Shown: positions 12,901-27,900 of the stretch, one piece after another | Layout of the letters: every line of letters begins with the position of its first letter | Position numbering within the stretch: the first letter of the stretch is position 1 | Source of the DNA: Podocnemis expansa | Lineage: Eukaryota > Chordata > Testudines > Podocnemididae | Assembly: GCA_007922195.1 (NCBI GenBank) | Contig: ML682003.1 | Span: forward strand, 3,034,360 to 3,098,359 | Reading direction: 5' to 3' | DNA length: 64,000 nucleotides | Made by a program: the position numbers and the translations under genes | The notes under the pieces: generated by a model | What the model was told of the DNA's origin: nothing | Seen by the model: the letters and a program-made list of their open reading frames with translations, nothing else | Databases searched by the model: none

Positions 12901-15900
12901 TCTTCAAGTGAGCACTGGGCCATCTCCAATGCTAGAACATCTGTGCACTAGTATTCTCAATTGCTTCTTAGTTTTTAGACTGTTGCTTATGCTATTCCTC
13001 AGAAGGAACAAAGGCACGGCAGTAGTAACATGTCAATATGCTTGCTTAGACAGGCTAGTGACTTACAGGGCTGGATTAAGGGGCCTTGGGCTGCTTGCTT
13101 TTGTGGGTCAGCCCACCTCGCACCCAGGAGCAGAGCAGCTGACCATGGTATTTGGCCCTAGGGCCCTGCCCCGTTCCCCAGCCCCACAGCACTGGATCAG
13201 CAGGGACTTGATGATATGATATTACTATGCTACTTGTGTTGAAGAGGGGAATAGTACATTCTGAATCTCCCATGTCTTCTGTCATTGTTGCTTATACTGG
13301 TCAAATGGGGGAATGCAGAAGCTGGCTGACTGAGACTCTCCCTGTTTAATTTTGGTGAGTCTAACATGGTTAGGTCTTCCCCCTTCCTCTGTTTGCAGTG
13401 TAACAAGAAACTGAAAGGAGGAACATAGCCCTGTGTTGTGCTTCTGCCCTGCTCATGCTTCACTGGCAGCTTCAGCTTCTGGCCACTTACACCTTCCAAT
13501 CTCTCCCTATCTACTCACATCTCTCTTTTCTTCTACACCCACAACCCCTCCTGCTTTTATTCTGTTCTGTCTTCCCCTCCCTGCCGCACGGCTGCTGTGC
13601 TAAGGCCATTCTAAATATCCCTGCCTTCTCCCAGCCTGACCTGTAGACCCAGGGCAGTTTCCCTGGTAACGTGTGTATTCTCCACACACTTGATTGATAA
13701 CACAGTTGTGTTGATCCAGTAGACTTCAAACAAACTACTAAACTGGAGTCTGGTTGGTGGAACAATGGTCATCGACTTAGAACTATGGCTCGGGGTATGT
13801 CTGTAGCAGGGGTGACCAAACTTATGGAACTCAAGAGCCACACAAGTTGATTATTAAACCTATGAGAGCTGTACTGAGGCATATGGCCACATACTTTTAC
13901 CTACTCCAAAATCACTAACTTTAAAATTCATTGCACACTTTAATTTTACCATAAAAAGAAGACAAATATTGATCCTACTAATGTCAGATTCTAATAATTA
14001 TTTAAGGTTACCATAAAAATTAGGCCTATATAGTAAAAACTTAGCTGCTGCTCAGTGTAGAAGACTGCAGGCTAGTGGTGCGTTTTTTAAAATCCTGACC
14101 ATACCGCACTTTTCCCCACCATCCCATACCACGCTGCAGTTCTCCCCACCATCCCTACCCCTGCCTGAAAACCTAGGCTGGGGCTGCTTTCCTAAAGTGA
14201 TTAGTTGATGTTCTTCTGGGAGCCACAATTTTTAATTCAAGAGCCACAGTTTGGCCATGCCTGAAATAATGTATATGAAGTTATATCAGGGGTGGCCAAA
14301 CTTGTGGAACTCAGGAGCCACAAAAGTTGATTATTAAACCTTCAAGAGCCACACTGAGGTCTATAGCCATGTACTTTTACCTACTAAATTGATTTGCTGA
14401 CGTTCTTCTGCAAGCCATGCTTTTTCATTCGAGAGCCACGTGCAGCTCCCAAGCCGCAGCTTGGCCACGCCTGGTCTGTAGTGACAGTGGCAAAGTCGCT
14501 GCTATCAGCCCTATCTTCTGGGCGTGATTCAGCAGTGAGTCTGAACCCACTGAATCACTCCAGAAATCACTTCAGTAACTCCAGCCCCGGAACTGGAATT
14601 GCTGAAAGCTGACTGCAAGGCGTTTGCGGTTGGCTTCCCTTGTATTGGCAACTTAGAAAGTCATCAGAAGATAAGCAAGATACTTTATGTGCCTTGTGTA
14701 TCTGCCATCGAATGCCACTGAAAGCCCTGTAAGTACAGACTAGGGGTTCGTCTGTCTCTTTATCTGCCTTTCTCTTTTCAGACAGCCTTATGGGTAACTG
14801 CCTTAACTGGGCTAAATTCAGGCTTGATTAAAACAGACTCAACTTCACACTTAATCTAGAACTGAATCTGGATCAGTGACTGCTAGGTAACCCTTGGTGT
14901 GTGGGATACTTTAAGCCTAATGGGAACTCTTCATGAGAATTTAGACATGCATACAAGTAGCCATTCTTAGTCTATATGGAGATACTGGCATTAAAACAGG
15001 TGTGTGTTGCAACACTTTCTTTTCATGGCTACCTTAGTTTATTAATGTTTCTCAGTTAAAAAGCGGATCATCTTGACTTGTGTGTGAGAGGGGCACACAG
15101 CACTTATACTGAAGTGCCCGTTTGTAGGGCTGTGTATGATGCAGTGAAATGTTTTAAGGATTTTTTTTTAAGTAGCTTATATGCAAGCTCACTGTCCATT
15201 CATCTTGTAGAAAGTCTTACCTTTTTGATGTTTAATGTGTTCATTTTCTGCCCACTTTCCAAACAGAAAAACCACATTAAATGTTTTTCTTCTCATCTGT
15301 GCTATTTTCTGGTAGAACTGCTTAGCATTTCAAACCCATGCATGCTGTATATACATCTGCTGCACATTAAAGGTTGCTTTTATGTTTTGGGGTTTTTAAG
15401 CACAAGAGTATAGATGTGTAGTGGTGCTGAAGGAGTGTACTAGAATGACATGTTTAGTGGCTTGTCTGCAGAAGGGGTAATGTGCACTTTGGAGGAGTGA
15501 TTTCTAAGCACACTAACATGTTGTGCACGCGTTGGTCTGTGTAGACCTTGCTGCTGCTTGCTACAACTTTTATTGTGCATAGGCAGGGTCTACACAGACC
15601 AATTAATGCACAACACATTGCTGCTTATAGAAATCAGACCCCATCATGCTCATTACTCTAGCACAGGCGTGGCCAAACTGTGGCTCAGGAGCCACTTGTG
15701 GCTCTTGAATGAAAGTGTGGCTCGCGGAAGAATGTCAGCAGATCAATTTAGTAGGTAAAAGTGTATGGCTACGTGCCTCAGTGCGGCTCTTGAAAGTTTA
15801 ATAATCAACTTGTGTGGCTCTTGAGTTCCATAAGTTTGGCCACCCCTGCTCTAGCATATAGACAAGCCTGAGGACAGCTCCAGGATCTCATGATGCATAC

Positions 15901-18900
15901 CACTTTGAAGCCTCATCTAATTAAAAAGACTAGAGATCTTGCTGTGTCCTATTCTGCAAGGCCTTTCTTAATAAAACCCAGGAGGAATGTGCTGTGTCAG
16001 CGGGAATGGGCCTGGAGGTGCTGTTTATATCAAAATCATGAATCAGAGCTTCCTGATGGTACCTGCTGTTCGCGGAGCATCCTGGAACGTAAGCGGCAAG
16101 TAATCCTCCTCCCCCAATCCAGGCGTTTCAGTCCAGCTGAATCCAGAAGGAGTGAGGGAGCTAAAAGGAATGCCAGGCAAAACGTGAGCAACTTAATTAC
16201 TTTGTTAGGGAGTATGAGGAGAACCTGTGCTGGGTTTGTAAGTAAAACAACTCGATGTTGCTCTCTTCAGGCTGTGAGGCAGCGGGATCAACAATTTAAG
16301 CGCCTCTCCCCTGCTAGCTTCCTTCTGTTAGTCAGTTTTTGAGGTTAAGCTGGTCCATTCTGAGCATAGGGTATCCATGAAATCTTAGATTTTCACATAC
16401 TTCAGAACTTGAAGTTCTGGTATTGATGGTAAACCAAATTTTTCTTAGTAAAATCACCTGAAATTAAAAAAAATTATTTAATAAAACCCTGTTTTTTAAT
16501 GGTTCTAAGAACATGATCTTCTCCAAGGGGTAGAACAGAAGACTCCTAGACTTCATCTACCTTGAGACTTTGCCCTGGGGAGCTCCACCACCTCTTTAAA
16601 CCCATGGTATATTCCAGTGTTTCCCAACCTTTTCGCTGCCACAGCACACCTCAGGCTCCAGGGACCTCTGCTCCTTACCCCCAGCCAGAGGTGTTGCCCT
16701 CACAGGAGGGGAGGAACGAAGAGAAGGAGATTGAACCCTGATTCCTCTGTCCCTAGAGGAGGAACAGCAGTGAGGCAGAAAGCCAATCAGAAGGTGCCCA
16801 CAGCTGTTCTGACATGCTTTTTCAGAAAATGCTGTGGCCCCCTGTTAGGAAATGCAGATGTACCAAAACCAGTTGTGATTTCTATGATTGGTGGAGTTTA
16901 CTATCAAGTGTGGTTTAGACCTATGTGAGTGGCTGCATGTGAGCTGTAGGAATTGGGACAAGTTCTCATTGTAGACAGAAATGTCCTCCTTAATATTTCT
17001 GTTCGCAGCATCATTCCTCTTTCCTAAGAAACTACAGTGAATGGCGTGTTAGAAATAAGATGCAGTTTTGTTGGCTGGGGTAGTAGGTTTTGTTTGATGG
17101 GTAAATATATTCGGTGAGACTGTTTAAACAACAAAAATCCTTTGCTGTGCCAGTTGTATTTGAACAAGACAGGAAAAGTAATTGAAGCAACCAAAGGGTT
17201 GCCAATAAAGCATGTCTTTAAGAATATCTCTGTAGAAAGAGTTAACTAAGCAAACATTTTGATAATTCCTCAGAGTAATCAAGACTCATGATTGTATAAT
17301 GTATATTTTAATTGGATCAAGTGTGTCCCTGTGCAAAGGGCCAACACAAAACCTTGGCACCGTTTTAAATTTTGTTTTAATCGGTGCATAGGCCTTGTGA
17401 AGCCCTTCACCCTTAATGAATGCTTTGCCATTCTCTAGAGCAGGGTTTCTCAATGTTTTCAGGGTCATGACATGGCCAGTAGGGTTCTTAGCTGTACTCA
17501 GCACACCAAGGCTTCCCATCTCCCTCACCACCCCGCAGTGGCCATGCAGCCCTAGTTTGCCCAGCTCCTGAATCCCCACTCTCCCACACCCCTGCACCCC
17601 ACACACCTGCTGGAGCCAAAGGGAGACCCCACAGCTGCTGGAACCTGCTCCCTGGTCAGGCCGGGGGTCATGCAGCATTTTGTGTCTCCTGCCCTGGGGC
17701 ACTGCCTCATCCTGCCACAGGGCGTGAGATTTAAAAACACCTGGCCCCAGCTCATATGTGACAGACCAACATGCCTGTAGCAGATGGGCTAACACAGACA
17801 AGCTTCATGTTGTATCCCATGGCTCTATCTTGCTACAGCTCTGCAGTTAAAAGTCAGTGAAAACAGCATTTTAGAAAAAATGGAGAAAGAATAAATGGGG
17901 AAGCTGATAGCAGAGGACAAATCCAGCGGTAAGAAACTGCAGGTAATTGATAAATGAAGCTAACTAGCTGTAGATTTTTTTTTTAAAGGAATATTTTAAA
18001 GATAGCAACAAGCAACTTTATTTAAATACGTTAGGAACAAATAATATCTGTAGAAATAGGCATAGTCCAATACTAGACAATTATGGTAAGATGATCAATC
18101 TTGATGTAAAAGAAATAGTGTTCAGTAACCGTCTGTCTATTCCGTAAATCCTGCATCTTCAAGTGTCTGAAGTGGGATTTTCTCCCATGAAAGCTGAGGC
18201 AATAAATAAATTTCTTAGTCTTTAAAAGTGCCACAGGGCTCCTTGTTTGTTTTTACTTCTATTCTGTATTTGGAAAGAAGTTGGATGATAATTATCAGTG
18301 TAAGATCAGAGTATATTAGATGTTAAACAGAGTTGGTTGACATGCTTGCTAAACTGCTTACGTTGACTAATCTTGGAAAGTGGGATATTCCAGAGGACGT
18401 GGGGGGAAGCTAATGTTGCATCAATATTGAAAAAGGGGGGTAGAAATGACTCAGGGAAATATAGGCCAGGTTACCCTGACATCAGCCTAGGCAAAGTTAG
18501 AGCAAGGCAGCTCTTGTGAGCAAGTTAAGAAAGTATGGTTTGGATGAATGGATAGTAAGGCGAATAGAAGGTTGGCTAGATCAGCAGGTAGGGATCAATG
18601 GTTCAGTGTCTAGTTGGCAGCCAGTAACTAGTGGAGTGCCAAAAAGGTCAGTCTTGGGGCTGGTTCTGTTCAACATCTTCATTAACAATCTTGATGATGG
18701 GATAGATTACATGTTCAGTAAACTCATGGACGACACCAAGCTGGGGGAAATGGTAGATACACTGGAGAGCAGGGATAGGATTCAGGGATACATAGACAGA
18801 TTGGAGCATTGGACCAAGTGAAATCTCATGAGGTTCAACAAGGATAAGTGCAAAGTCCTGCACTTAGGATGGAAGAAAACCAAGTACTGCTACAGGTTGG

Positions 18901-21900
18901 GGACCGATTGGCTAGTAGCAGCTCTGTAGAAAAGCGCCTGGAGGTGATGGTGGATGGGAAGCTGGATGTGAGTGAACAAAGTGCTCTTGCTGCCAAAAAG
19001 GCTAATGGTATACAGGGCTGCATCAGTAGGAGACTTGCCAGCAGATTGAGGAATGTGATTATTCCCCTCTATTCAGCACTGGTGAGGCCACATCTAGAAT
19101 ACTGTGTCCAGGTTTGGGCTCCCCATTATGGAAAGGATGTTGACGAATTAAGATTCCAGCAGAGGGCAACAAAAATGATTAGGTGGTTGGGGCACATAAC
19201 TTGTGAGGAGAGAGAGAAGGAACCAGGCTCACAGCCTGCCGAAGAGAAGACTGAGGGGGGATTTGATAACAACCTTCAGCTACTTGAAAGCATGCTCCAA
19301 GAAGGCGGGAGGTCGGCTGTTCTCAGTAGTAACAGAGGACAGAACAAGGAGCAATGGTTTCAAGTTGCAGCTGGGGAGGTCGAGGCTGGATATTAGGAAA
19401 AACTTTCTCATTAGGAGCGTAGTGAAGCATTGGAATGGGTTACCTAGGGAGGAGGTGGAATCTCTCTCTCTTTGGAGACATTTAAGGCCTGGTTAGACCA
19501 AACCATGGCTGGTATGATTTAATGGGAGTGGTCCTGCTTTTAGCCAGGAGTTGGACTAGATGACCTCGTGAGCTCCCTTCCAGCCATATGGTTCTGTGCT
19601 GTGGTACTCAATCAGTAAAGAAACGAGAAGTCTTATGGTAGTTTTAAAGACTAAGAAATAGATGATGGTAGAAAACTTAGAGCCCTGGTGCTTTGTGAGG
19701 TGGTTTTATCTGTTACTGGATCCTGGCATCAGTGAACACAACTTGCTAGGAACTAGAAAAGGCTTACTCCTGTGCCAGACTAAAGCATGGCCTCATTCTT
19801 TTCTTGACTGCAGGCAGCTGAAAAGAGTCCTAACTTGATTTAGTGTGAGAGGCTAGAACATGTTTCAGCAGACAGTTGGGTGTTGTCAGCTTTTCCCTGC
19901 TGTCAGGTTATCTCTTGGTGTGTTTTGTTTTTTTTAGTCTTCCCTGAGCCCATAACAAGGGTGCAATTGGCCTGAAAAGCTGTCTCCTCAAAGCAAATGA
20001 CTCACTACAACTGAAATCCATCCTTCATGTTCACGTCTGTCAACATAAAATAGTTAGGATAAAAAGCAGGGCCTTGAGCAGGACGCCGCTGTTGAGCAGC
20101 CAAAGAACAGGCTTTCAGCTGCAGCGGGGTGCTGTTTGCCCTGGAAAGCTGCACTTTTCATGTCTAAGAATCGGACCTAAAAGAACCAAAAACAAAGCAC
20201 AAGTGGGGAATCTCAGTCGAAAGGGTTTATAACAAGATCAGGGTGGGTATCGGCATTTTTGGCTTGTTAAATGACACTTTATGACTGAGACACGGAAAGA
20301 ATCTAATCAATTCTCTGGCAGCATTTAGTGCTTTTTCTCCTCCTGAAATTCCATGCCTCGTTCACAACACACCTTCTGATTTCTGCAACAAATGAGGCCG
20401 GAAGTCCTGCAGCCAGCATTGCGTAGTGAAGGAGACCTGATTAATCCCCAGAGCTGGCCCATCCTGTGCACTGAGTGAGTCGGGGTGCCATTGAAAAAAA
20501 GTGTATGATCATGTAATTACCCTGTATCAGTGGTTCTCAGACTTCTGCAAGTCATGACACATTTGACAAGGAGACACCAGCACACCCTCCCCAGACCAAA
20601 CCCAGCCCTCTCCCCGGCTCTCTGCGACACGCTTCTGCATGTGACGTGATAACTTGTCCCAACACAGTGGTTAACTGCTGCCTGATGATATGATTAGGGT
20701 TGGAAGGATTAGGGTTTCATTGGTTAAATGTCAACTTTACATTTCGACACAGATCAAGGGAAAAAAGTCCATGGGTAATAGAAATGTACAGATAGGCAAA
20801 GTATGAAGAAATGCTGCTTGAGCACTTAATGAAGTTTGATTTATGGATCCTTACTTTGTCTGGCGGGGGAGGGAGCCCAGGGAGTCTTGTGGCACTTAAA
20901 GACTAACAGATTTATTTATCGCATGACCTTTCGTGGGAGAATATCCCACTTCGTCAGGTGCTTTGAAGAGGGGGAACTCACAGAATGGGATGAAAATAAA
21001 TGCAGGGGTGTGTAAGACATGAGATCAGGTCATACTGCAACAGCAGATCAGAGTATGACCTGATCCTATGTCTTGTGCTCCCCTGCATTTATTTGCCTCC
21101 AGTTCTGTAAGTTCTCCCTCTTCAAAGCATCTGACAAATTGGGATATTCTCCCATGAAAGCTCATGCAAAAAAAAATGTTAGTCTTTAAGTGCCACAAGA
21201 CTCCTTGCTTTTTTTGCTTTACTAGACTAACACAGCTGCCTCTTTGGAACTTACTTTGTCTGTTGGCAGTTTGTGTTTTAACTTGAATCACAGCATCTGT
21301 TGTTGTAAATTATGGGGGAACAGACAGTTATTCACAGCTGTGAACATTTATATTGATAAATGTTTAAGTGTTTTTTTCTATTTTTATCTGTCAGTTTATA
21401 GAAAATAAAGTAAAAATTGAATTCTGCGAAACATAATCATTCTGTATGCACACCAGGGACTGAAATAAGGTTGCTTGGGCAATCTTAATTCTGGCATCCT
21501 AGTTCATAAGGCCTTGACTTGGATGCCTAAACTTTTGGGGGGGTGGGGGGGGCATGATTATGTTTATAGGGACAGGAGGAAATGTTGCCTGATAGAGAGG
21601 GCACTAGATGAGAACCCAGAAGACATGGGTTCTGTTCCTGGCTCAGCCACTGACCTGCTGCGATATTTGGGCTAGTCAGTTCACCTCTCTGAGTGTCCGT
21701 TTCCTTTCCTATCCTTGGTCTTGTCTGTTTGGACTGTGAGTTCTTCAGAGGTGTGTGTGTGTGTGAGATGCTGCATGTAGCTTAATGGGGCCCTGATTTT
21801 GCTTGGGGCCCCTAGGTGTTTCTGTAATATAAGTAATAACAACAGGAGGATATCTATGTATGTGCTTCTAAGGGCTTAGCATGTTCCCTATCCTCTGAGA

Positions 21901-24900
21901 GGGCCGTCCTTAGGGTAGGGCAAGGGGGCAGCTGCCTAGGGCTTTGCACTTTGTGGGGGCTCACACAGCTGCCCCTCCCCATGCTGGCCAAAAACGGCGG
22001 CCTGGTTCAGCACTGCCAGGCTGCACCCCCTCTGGCCATGCACGATGCTCTCAGCTCTGTGCCAGAGCAGCGGGGAGGGGGCAGGAGGCGGTGCGGGGCC
22101 CATACCGTTACCCCCTGGCCACACTACGTCCTGTCCCCTCCCCGCTGCTCCAGTACAGAGCTGAAAGCAGCACTCATGGCCAGGGGAGGGCGGACTGGCA
22201 GTGCTGAATGGAGCTGCTGCTTTTCACCATCTCACCTGGTCTCTGGTGTGGGATGGCCAGAGCAGGGGTCTGCACCTCCCCTGCGCTGGTCACTGCACCC
22301 CCCAGTGCCGGGGGTGGTGGTGAGTGGGGGCCCCGCAGAGGGCGATTTGCCTGGGGTTACCCACGCCCCTAGGGACATCCTTTCCCTCTGAGTCTGCATT
22401 CTGTCTTTGTTAAACCTGATGTCATGTGGCAGAGATAGGCATGACGTTTAATGTCAGGAAACTTCATTTAAAAAAAAAAAAAGGGGAGCTTGTCCCCATT
22501 GCATGTACTGTATCATGAAGAAAATGTGGCCCCAGTCTGATTTCTGTGAGGCTCCCAGAGATTAAAATAAGTCTGTGGTTGTTTGTCTTATTTATTAAAC
22601 TAAATACTTCAATTTGATGTTGTGTACAGTCTCATGGAAAGGCAGTCCATAGCAAGACAGGCCCTGGAAGCTGTTGGGCTGAATCCTAGTCCCAGAACAC
22701 TAGGCTGGAGCATTTCCAGAAATTAATATCTCCTAAGAGACACTGAAGGATTCAGGGAATCATGTCTCCCTTCTGGCTTAGCAGGGTCCCAGAACAATTT
22801 CCTCCACCTAATCGCTCTTCCTTTCTCTCTCACCCAATTGCTCATATGTCTTTAAACCTCCCTTGTTAAATGCTTATCTTACCATCATTACTGTCAATGG
22901 AAAGTCTCCAGATCGTGGAAAACTTGTGTTCCAAAATGCATGCTGTGAAGCTTAGTAGAAGCACCAAATTCTTTCTGTAGTGTGGAGTCCAAGAGCCAGT
23001 ATGCTTCCTGGGTTCCCTCTGCCCTTGTCCCTGACCCCATCTTGGAGACCTGTGCCTCTGGCTAATTTCAAAGGTCTGGGTCTCTGTTTTTCACTCAGTA
23101 AAGTAGGAATAACATTTCCCTGCCTCGAGGGAGTATTTTGAGGCTTAAATCTGTTGTTTGGAAAATACCTTAAGAGTCTGTGAAATGGCCTATACATGTA
23201 GAAAGTGGTATGTGGTTTTCTTTTGGGACCAGAAGACGTGTGGTCTGAATATGGTAGATCCTCTGGACCACTTCTTACAATAATTCTTCCTGTGTTCTCT
23301 CTTATTTTCAGGGCCACCAGTAATCACAAAGTAAAGGAAACCGTAGCCCTGGAGCTTAGCTATGTTAATTCCAATCTGCAGTTACTGAAGGAAGAACTAG
23401 AAGAGCTCAACAGCTGTGTGGATGTGTACCAGAATGACAGGTAAGGTGAAGGGTGGTGGGGGAACAGGGGTTGCCAAGCTGAGCATGAAAGTTGCAAGAG
23501 TTGCAGGGCCCAGGAATATGGAGAGAGTGGCCAGAAGTGTTGGGAATCCAGTATGGTAGGCACCCCTGTGCCAACACACCATGGTGATGGGTATGACTGT
23601 GTTTCCCAACCAGTGTGCCATAGCACGCAGGCGTGCCATCAAGTCTGAGTAAGTGTGCCGCAGAATTGTTTGAAAAACAACTCAAGGAGCTCTGGATTGG
23701 CTCATGAATATTCATGAGTTCATTTGGAAACTGTATGATGGTGTGCCTCAAATTATTTAAAGGTAGCAAGGTGTGCCGTGGCAGACAAAATATTGGGAAC
23801 CACTGGGGTCTGATATAAATACTTAGACAGTGATATGCGTGGTTTTCAGTAAGCTACAATACATAGCACAGTGGAAGTTGAGGTGCCTTCCTCAAAGATG
23901 TTAAGGAGAAATCTTACCACACACCTCCTTCACAGTTGATATTAGAAAGAGTAGCTGTGGTCTGAGCATAGTTGCTGATATGGGCAATTGTATATCTAAT
24001 GACCCACACATGAGCTATACCCCTGTTTCTAGAAAGGATAGAGCGAGTAAGGAAGTGGAGAACAGGGCTGGATCTGAGGAGATTGAAATGGTTCCTCAAT
24101 AACACAGTTCCTTATGCATGTCTGCAGTTTTGGGCTGTTTTCTCACTTCCCTGTACTAACCAGTGTATGGCACAAGACAGAATTAGGATATGTGGCATCT
24201 GGATTAGCTCTTCAGTGACTTGCTTTGTAAACTTGAGAATATTTTTATCCTCTGCCATGGTTTCTCCATCTACAAAGTGGATATAACATCCCTCAGGCTT
24301 TATCAGCTAATGTGTATAAAATGCTTGGAGATGGGTGGTGTCTTACTTGTGCAGAAAGCTCATACAACAGCGGTTGAAGTTCTTAAATGGATCAAAAATC
24401 TATCTTCTCAAGCCAGCGGACAAGTGAGAAGAATTCCCCCAGTAGATGATTGGCGCTGCAGATGAAGTTTGAGTGTTTAATGGAAGAAATGCAAAGCATT
24501 CCAGCTTAGGTGCTTAGCCTCCTTTCTTGCGGCTTTGCCTTGCTTCTTGTGAAATGGATTATTCATGTGCTTTTATTTCCCCATTTGATTTCTTTTTAAA
24601 GAGGCCAGATCTTTTATTAATTGCACAACACAGTTGCTTTGAAAAGCTTACCCAGCAATTTTATCTCTTTGACTCTCAGTAGAGAAAGTCGGGGCACTCT
24701 ACCCAGCAGCAAACTGACGTGCTGGGACATCTCAGGGGAGCTGTTTAGCTGGGTGAGAAGGGAAGAAATGCCTCAGGTATAAATATCAGGGATTCGGCAG
24801 CAGCCTCAGAGCTTGACATGCATCCCCTGCACCTGTGTGCACACACTCCATTGACTATAAAACAGTTCATTGGGTGCTACCTGGGCAGCTGTCCTGATTT

Positions 24901-27900
24901 CCTTGTTTCTCTTCTGTGGTTATTTCCTTAGGATGAAGTTAGCAGAGGGGGGAGGTTTCCTGAGAGCAATGGTAAAGTAGGATCTGTTCTCAGTGACTCA
25001 ATTTGCAGATCATCAAGTGAAAGTAAAAAAGAATCCTCCCTACCTGCCTGGGCACTGCGCCTGCATGCTGAGCAGTGGAGGGAACCAGGTTTAATAACGT
25101 ACAGAAGCACCAGGAGCCAACCCCCACAATGTACTGAGCCCAGGCTCCCATCTCCCGTCAGGGCCTAATGGTGGCCTCTGAAGGAAATTAATATCTGATA
25201 TGGAGCTTTCCTCTTCTCCAGTGGTATGCAGCCACTGGTGGGGGTGGGGGTGGGGGGCAATTCAGCAGCCTTGCCCCTCTTCAGTGCTCGGTGAGAGAAC
25301 TTGCCTAATTCAGGCTGCTGAACTGAGTCTGCCTGCTGCTCGCAGTGAATAAGGGTTGCAGGATGTATCTCGACTCTTGTGTAAATTACACAAGTGATTC
25401 CTGGTCAGTCCAGGCAGGCAGGGATCTCTTGCTCTGCTCCACAGCTAGTGTTCTCTTTGGAAAGAACTTAATCCATAACTGACCTCAAAGGCCCTGTTTT
25501 CCGGAGTTTAAAAACCACCAACAAACCCCTCTTGTGGCTTTTGGATCAAACCGAAATCTCATTAGAGAAGTGATAACCCCCTTTCCACCGAATTATAGCT
25601 CTCAGGAGGCTGTTTATTCAGTGAATGAGTAAGTATGAACAGACCTAGATGTGGATGTTTGTTTTCTCCTCCTCCCTCACCCCTCCCATCCACTTTTCAT
25701 GAGCATGTGATATTTCAGAAACTGGTAAGCTCTTTGTGTTAATGAGAGACCTGCGTTAAATAACCTGTTATTGTGTAAACACTGACTGTAATGGTCCTGA
25801 CCCTGTGTGACCCTCTCCAGATCTCACTCTGCTAGCCTTTCCTGCCTCTTTGAACCAGTCCTTTGGGAGGATGTGTGGTGTTTGTGCTTGCATGCCCCTC
25901 TAAAGAGGATTAGATAAATTTCTAGCTTTAAACGAACAGTTGTAGGTCCATTAGGGAAGCTGTGGTTTGATAGGGTAATGTGTGAAAGAGCAGGTACAGG
26001 AAGAAATTTCATTCTACTGATTTACACCGTAATGGGTCCATCACTGAGGTTTCTAATTGTTTGGGGCTCACTTTGTTGTGCTTTCTCATTTGTACAGGAT
26101 CTTACTTCCAGATATGACTGAACTTTGAAGAGACAGTCGTGTTTGGTTAATAGTCTGTGGGGTGGGAGGGAGGGAAAACCCTTTTGATTGAGGGTTGAAC
26201 TTTATGGGATTGAGTCTGCTCTCACATCTGGGATTGTTTTAGTGGAATTACAGCCCTGAGTACAGAATCAGGATCTGTCTCTACTAGGCAGAACCAAGCC
26301 ACCTAGTTCGAAGCATTTGAATCCAGAAATTGGGAATCCAGATCTAAATCAGAAATTTCCTGGTGCTTGTATTCTTGGGTTTGATTTTTCAGAACTTTTC
26401 AGTACATGAAGAAGCTTCAGCCCTGCTGAAAACTGATTTGAATCAACACTTGGGTGGTCTCTTTGCCGACCAGCAGCATGGTAAAGGTGCTGTAAAGTTA
26501 ATAAGCGAACACAGTTGCCAGCAGCTGCTGCTGAATTTTAACTGTGTCTTTGTCGCCAAGATTTTTACATACTTTAAAAAGAGGCCTTGGCTCGATTTGT
26601 AACAACAGGTGCTCATTAGTAGCCACATAGCTGTGCCTTTTTGCTATGTTGTACCTAAGTGACTGATGTTGTTATGGGCCGTGTCATCTGATCAAAGGTG
26701 TGTGAAGAGTTGCGGGTGTTCAGGAAGGGTGAAGCAGCCATGGTGTGTGTGGGATGGGGTTGTTTGGAGGGCATGAGACTGGAGAACCCTCAGTAAGCAA
26801 AACAGCTGAGCAAGCCCAGATGGTAGGACAGGTTAAAGATGCTCCACCCTGGCAAGGGATGAGTGGCTGGGAGGAGGGGTGAAGCATGCTGCACATTGGC
26901 TCTGAGCAAACAGTGGAGACAAGAAGAGGGATGGGAACAAGGCAGTGCCCTGAGGAGAGAGAGAAAACAGCACACCCACATCCTGCAAAGCTCAGCGCAT
27001 GGGGAGGGAGTTTCCCTGCTACTCCCCACTGCAACAAGCACACATCCACTGCCGCCTGCTAGCCAGACTCTGAGGAAGGCAGGAGGAAATCTTTCAGCTG
27101 CCCCTCTGCTGCCGCCCAAGCCCCAGCTTCCACCACCCAAAAAGTCCCTTTTTTCTAGACACTCTCCCAAGTGCCCCATCACAAGATGTCAGGCAGGGCA
27201 GATGGCCTGGCTTGCATGAGATGGAGCTGCACTGAAGGCCCAGGGTCTGGAGGGGTGTGGAAGGATGCAGTTTGGTGAGGGAGATGACAGTACCCCTGTG
27301 TGCCCCCCATATCCACCTTGGTTGCGAATAGACAACACCATGAATGTTGCTCTTGTGTGGCAGCTGCATTGCCGTTACCGAGTGGTCAGTTCATGGTATG
27401 GGCTTCCATTGTAAGTTGCTGCTGCAAGGTGTTGCCACAAACAAGAATCCACTGAATCTTGTAACTGTTTAAATGCTGGTCCTACACTGCTTGACAGGAG
27501 TCCCTGATTTAAACGTTGGTGGTGTAAATAGTTTGCGAGGCACACGTCGAGGAAAACCTGTTGTCTTCAGAGAGCTTTACAGATGTTTCACTGAGCCAGT
27601 GATGAAGGCCAGTGTTAGACTCCCTGTTTTATAGGTGGCAGAAACTTAAGCCATCCTAACTTCCACCCTCTTTGGGCAAGTCAGAATTGGGATTGGAGCT
27701 CATGACTTGCTCAGTCCCTGACTTTTGCTCAGGCCATGCATGTCTCCAAGAGCTGTTCATTAACACACCTTGGACGATTGCCATGTATTCAGTTTCTGGT
27801 CTTTTAAAAACCTAAAATACAATGTAGAACATTGAGATTGCCTGGGTAAGACATTACAAATCATGACAGGCCCTATGTGTTTGTCCAAAACCCACAAATG

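Noticed and set aside
17286..17801. 171-codon minus frame in intron 2
   Set aside because: It overlaps a hAT-like fragment, has no recognisable domain and no conserved composition.
18516..19496. Candidate novel RT gene in intron 2
   Set aside because: The translated blocks are CR1 ORF2 with frameshifts and a standard CR1 3' tail. It is a dead LINE fragment.
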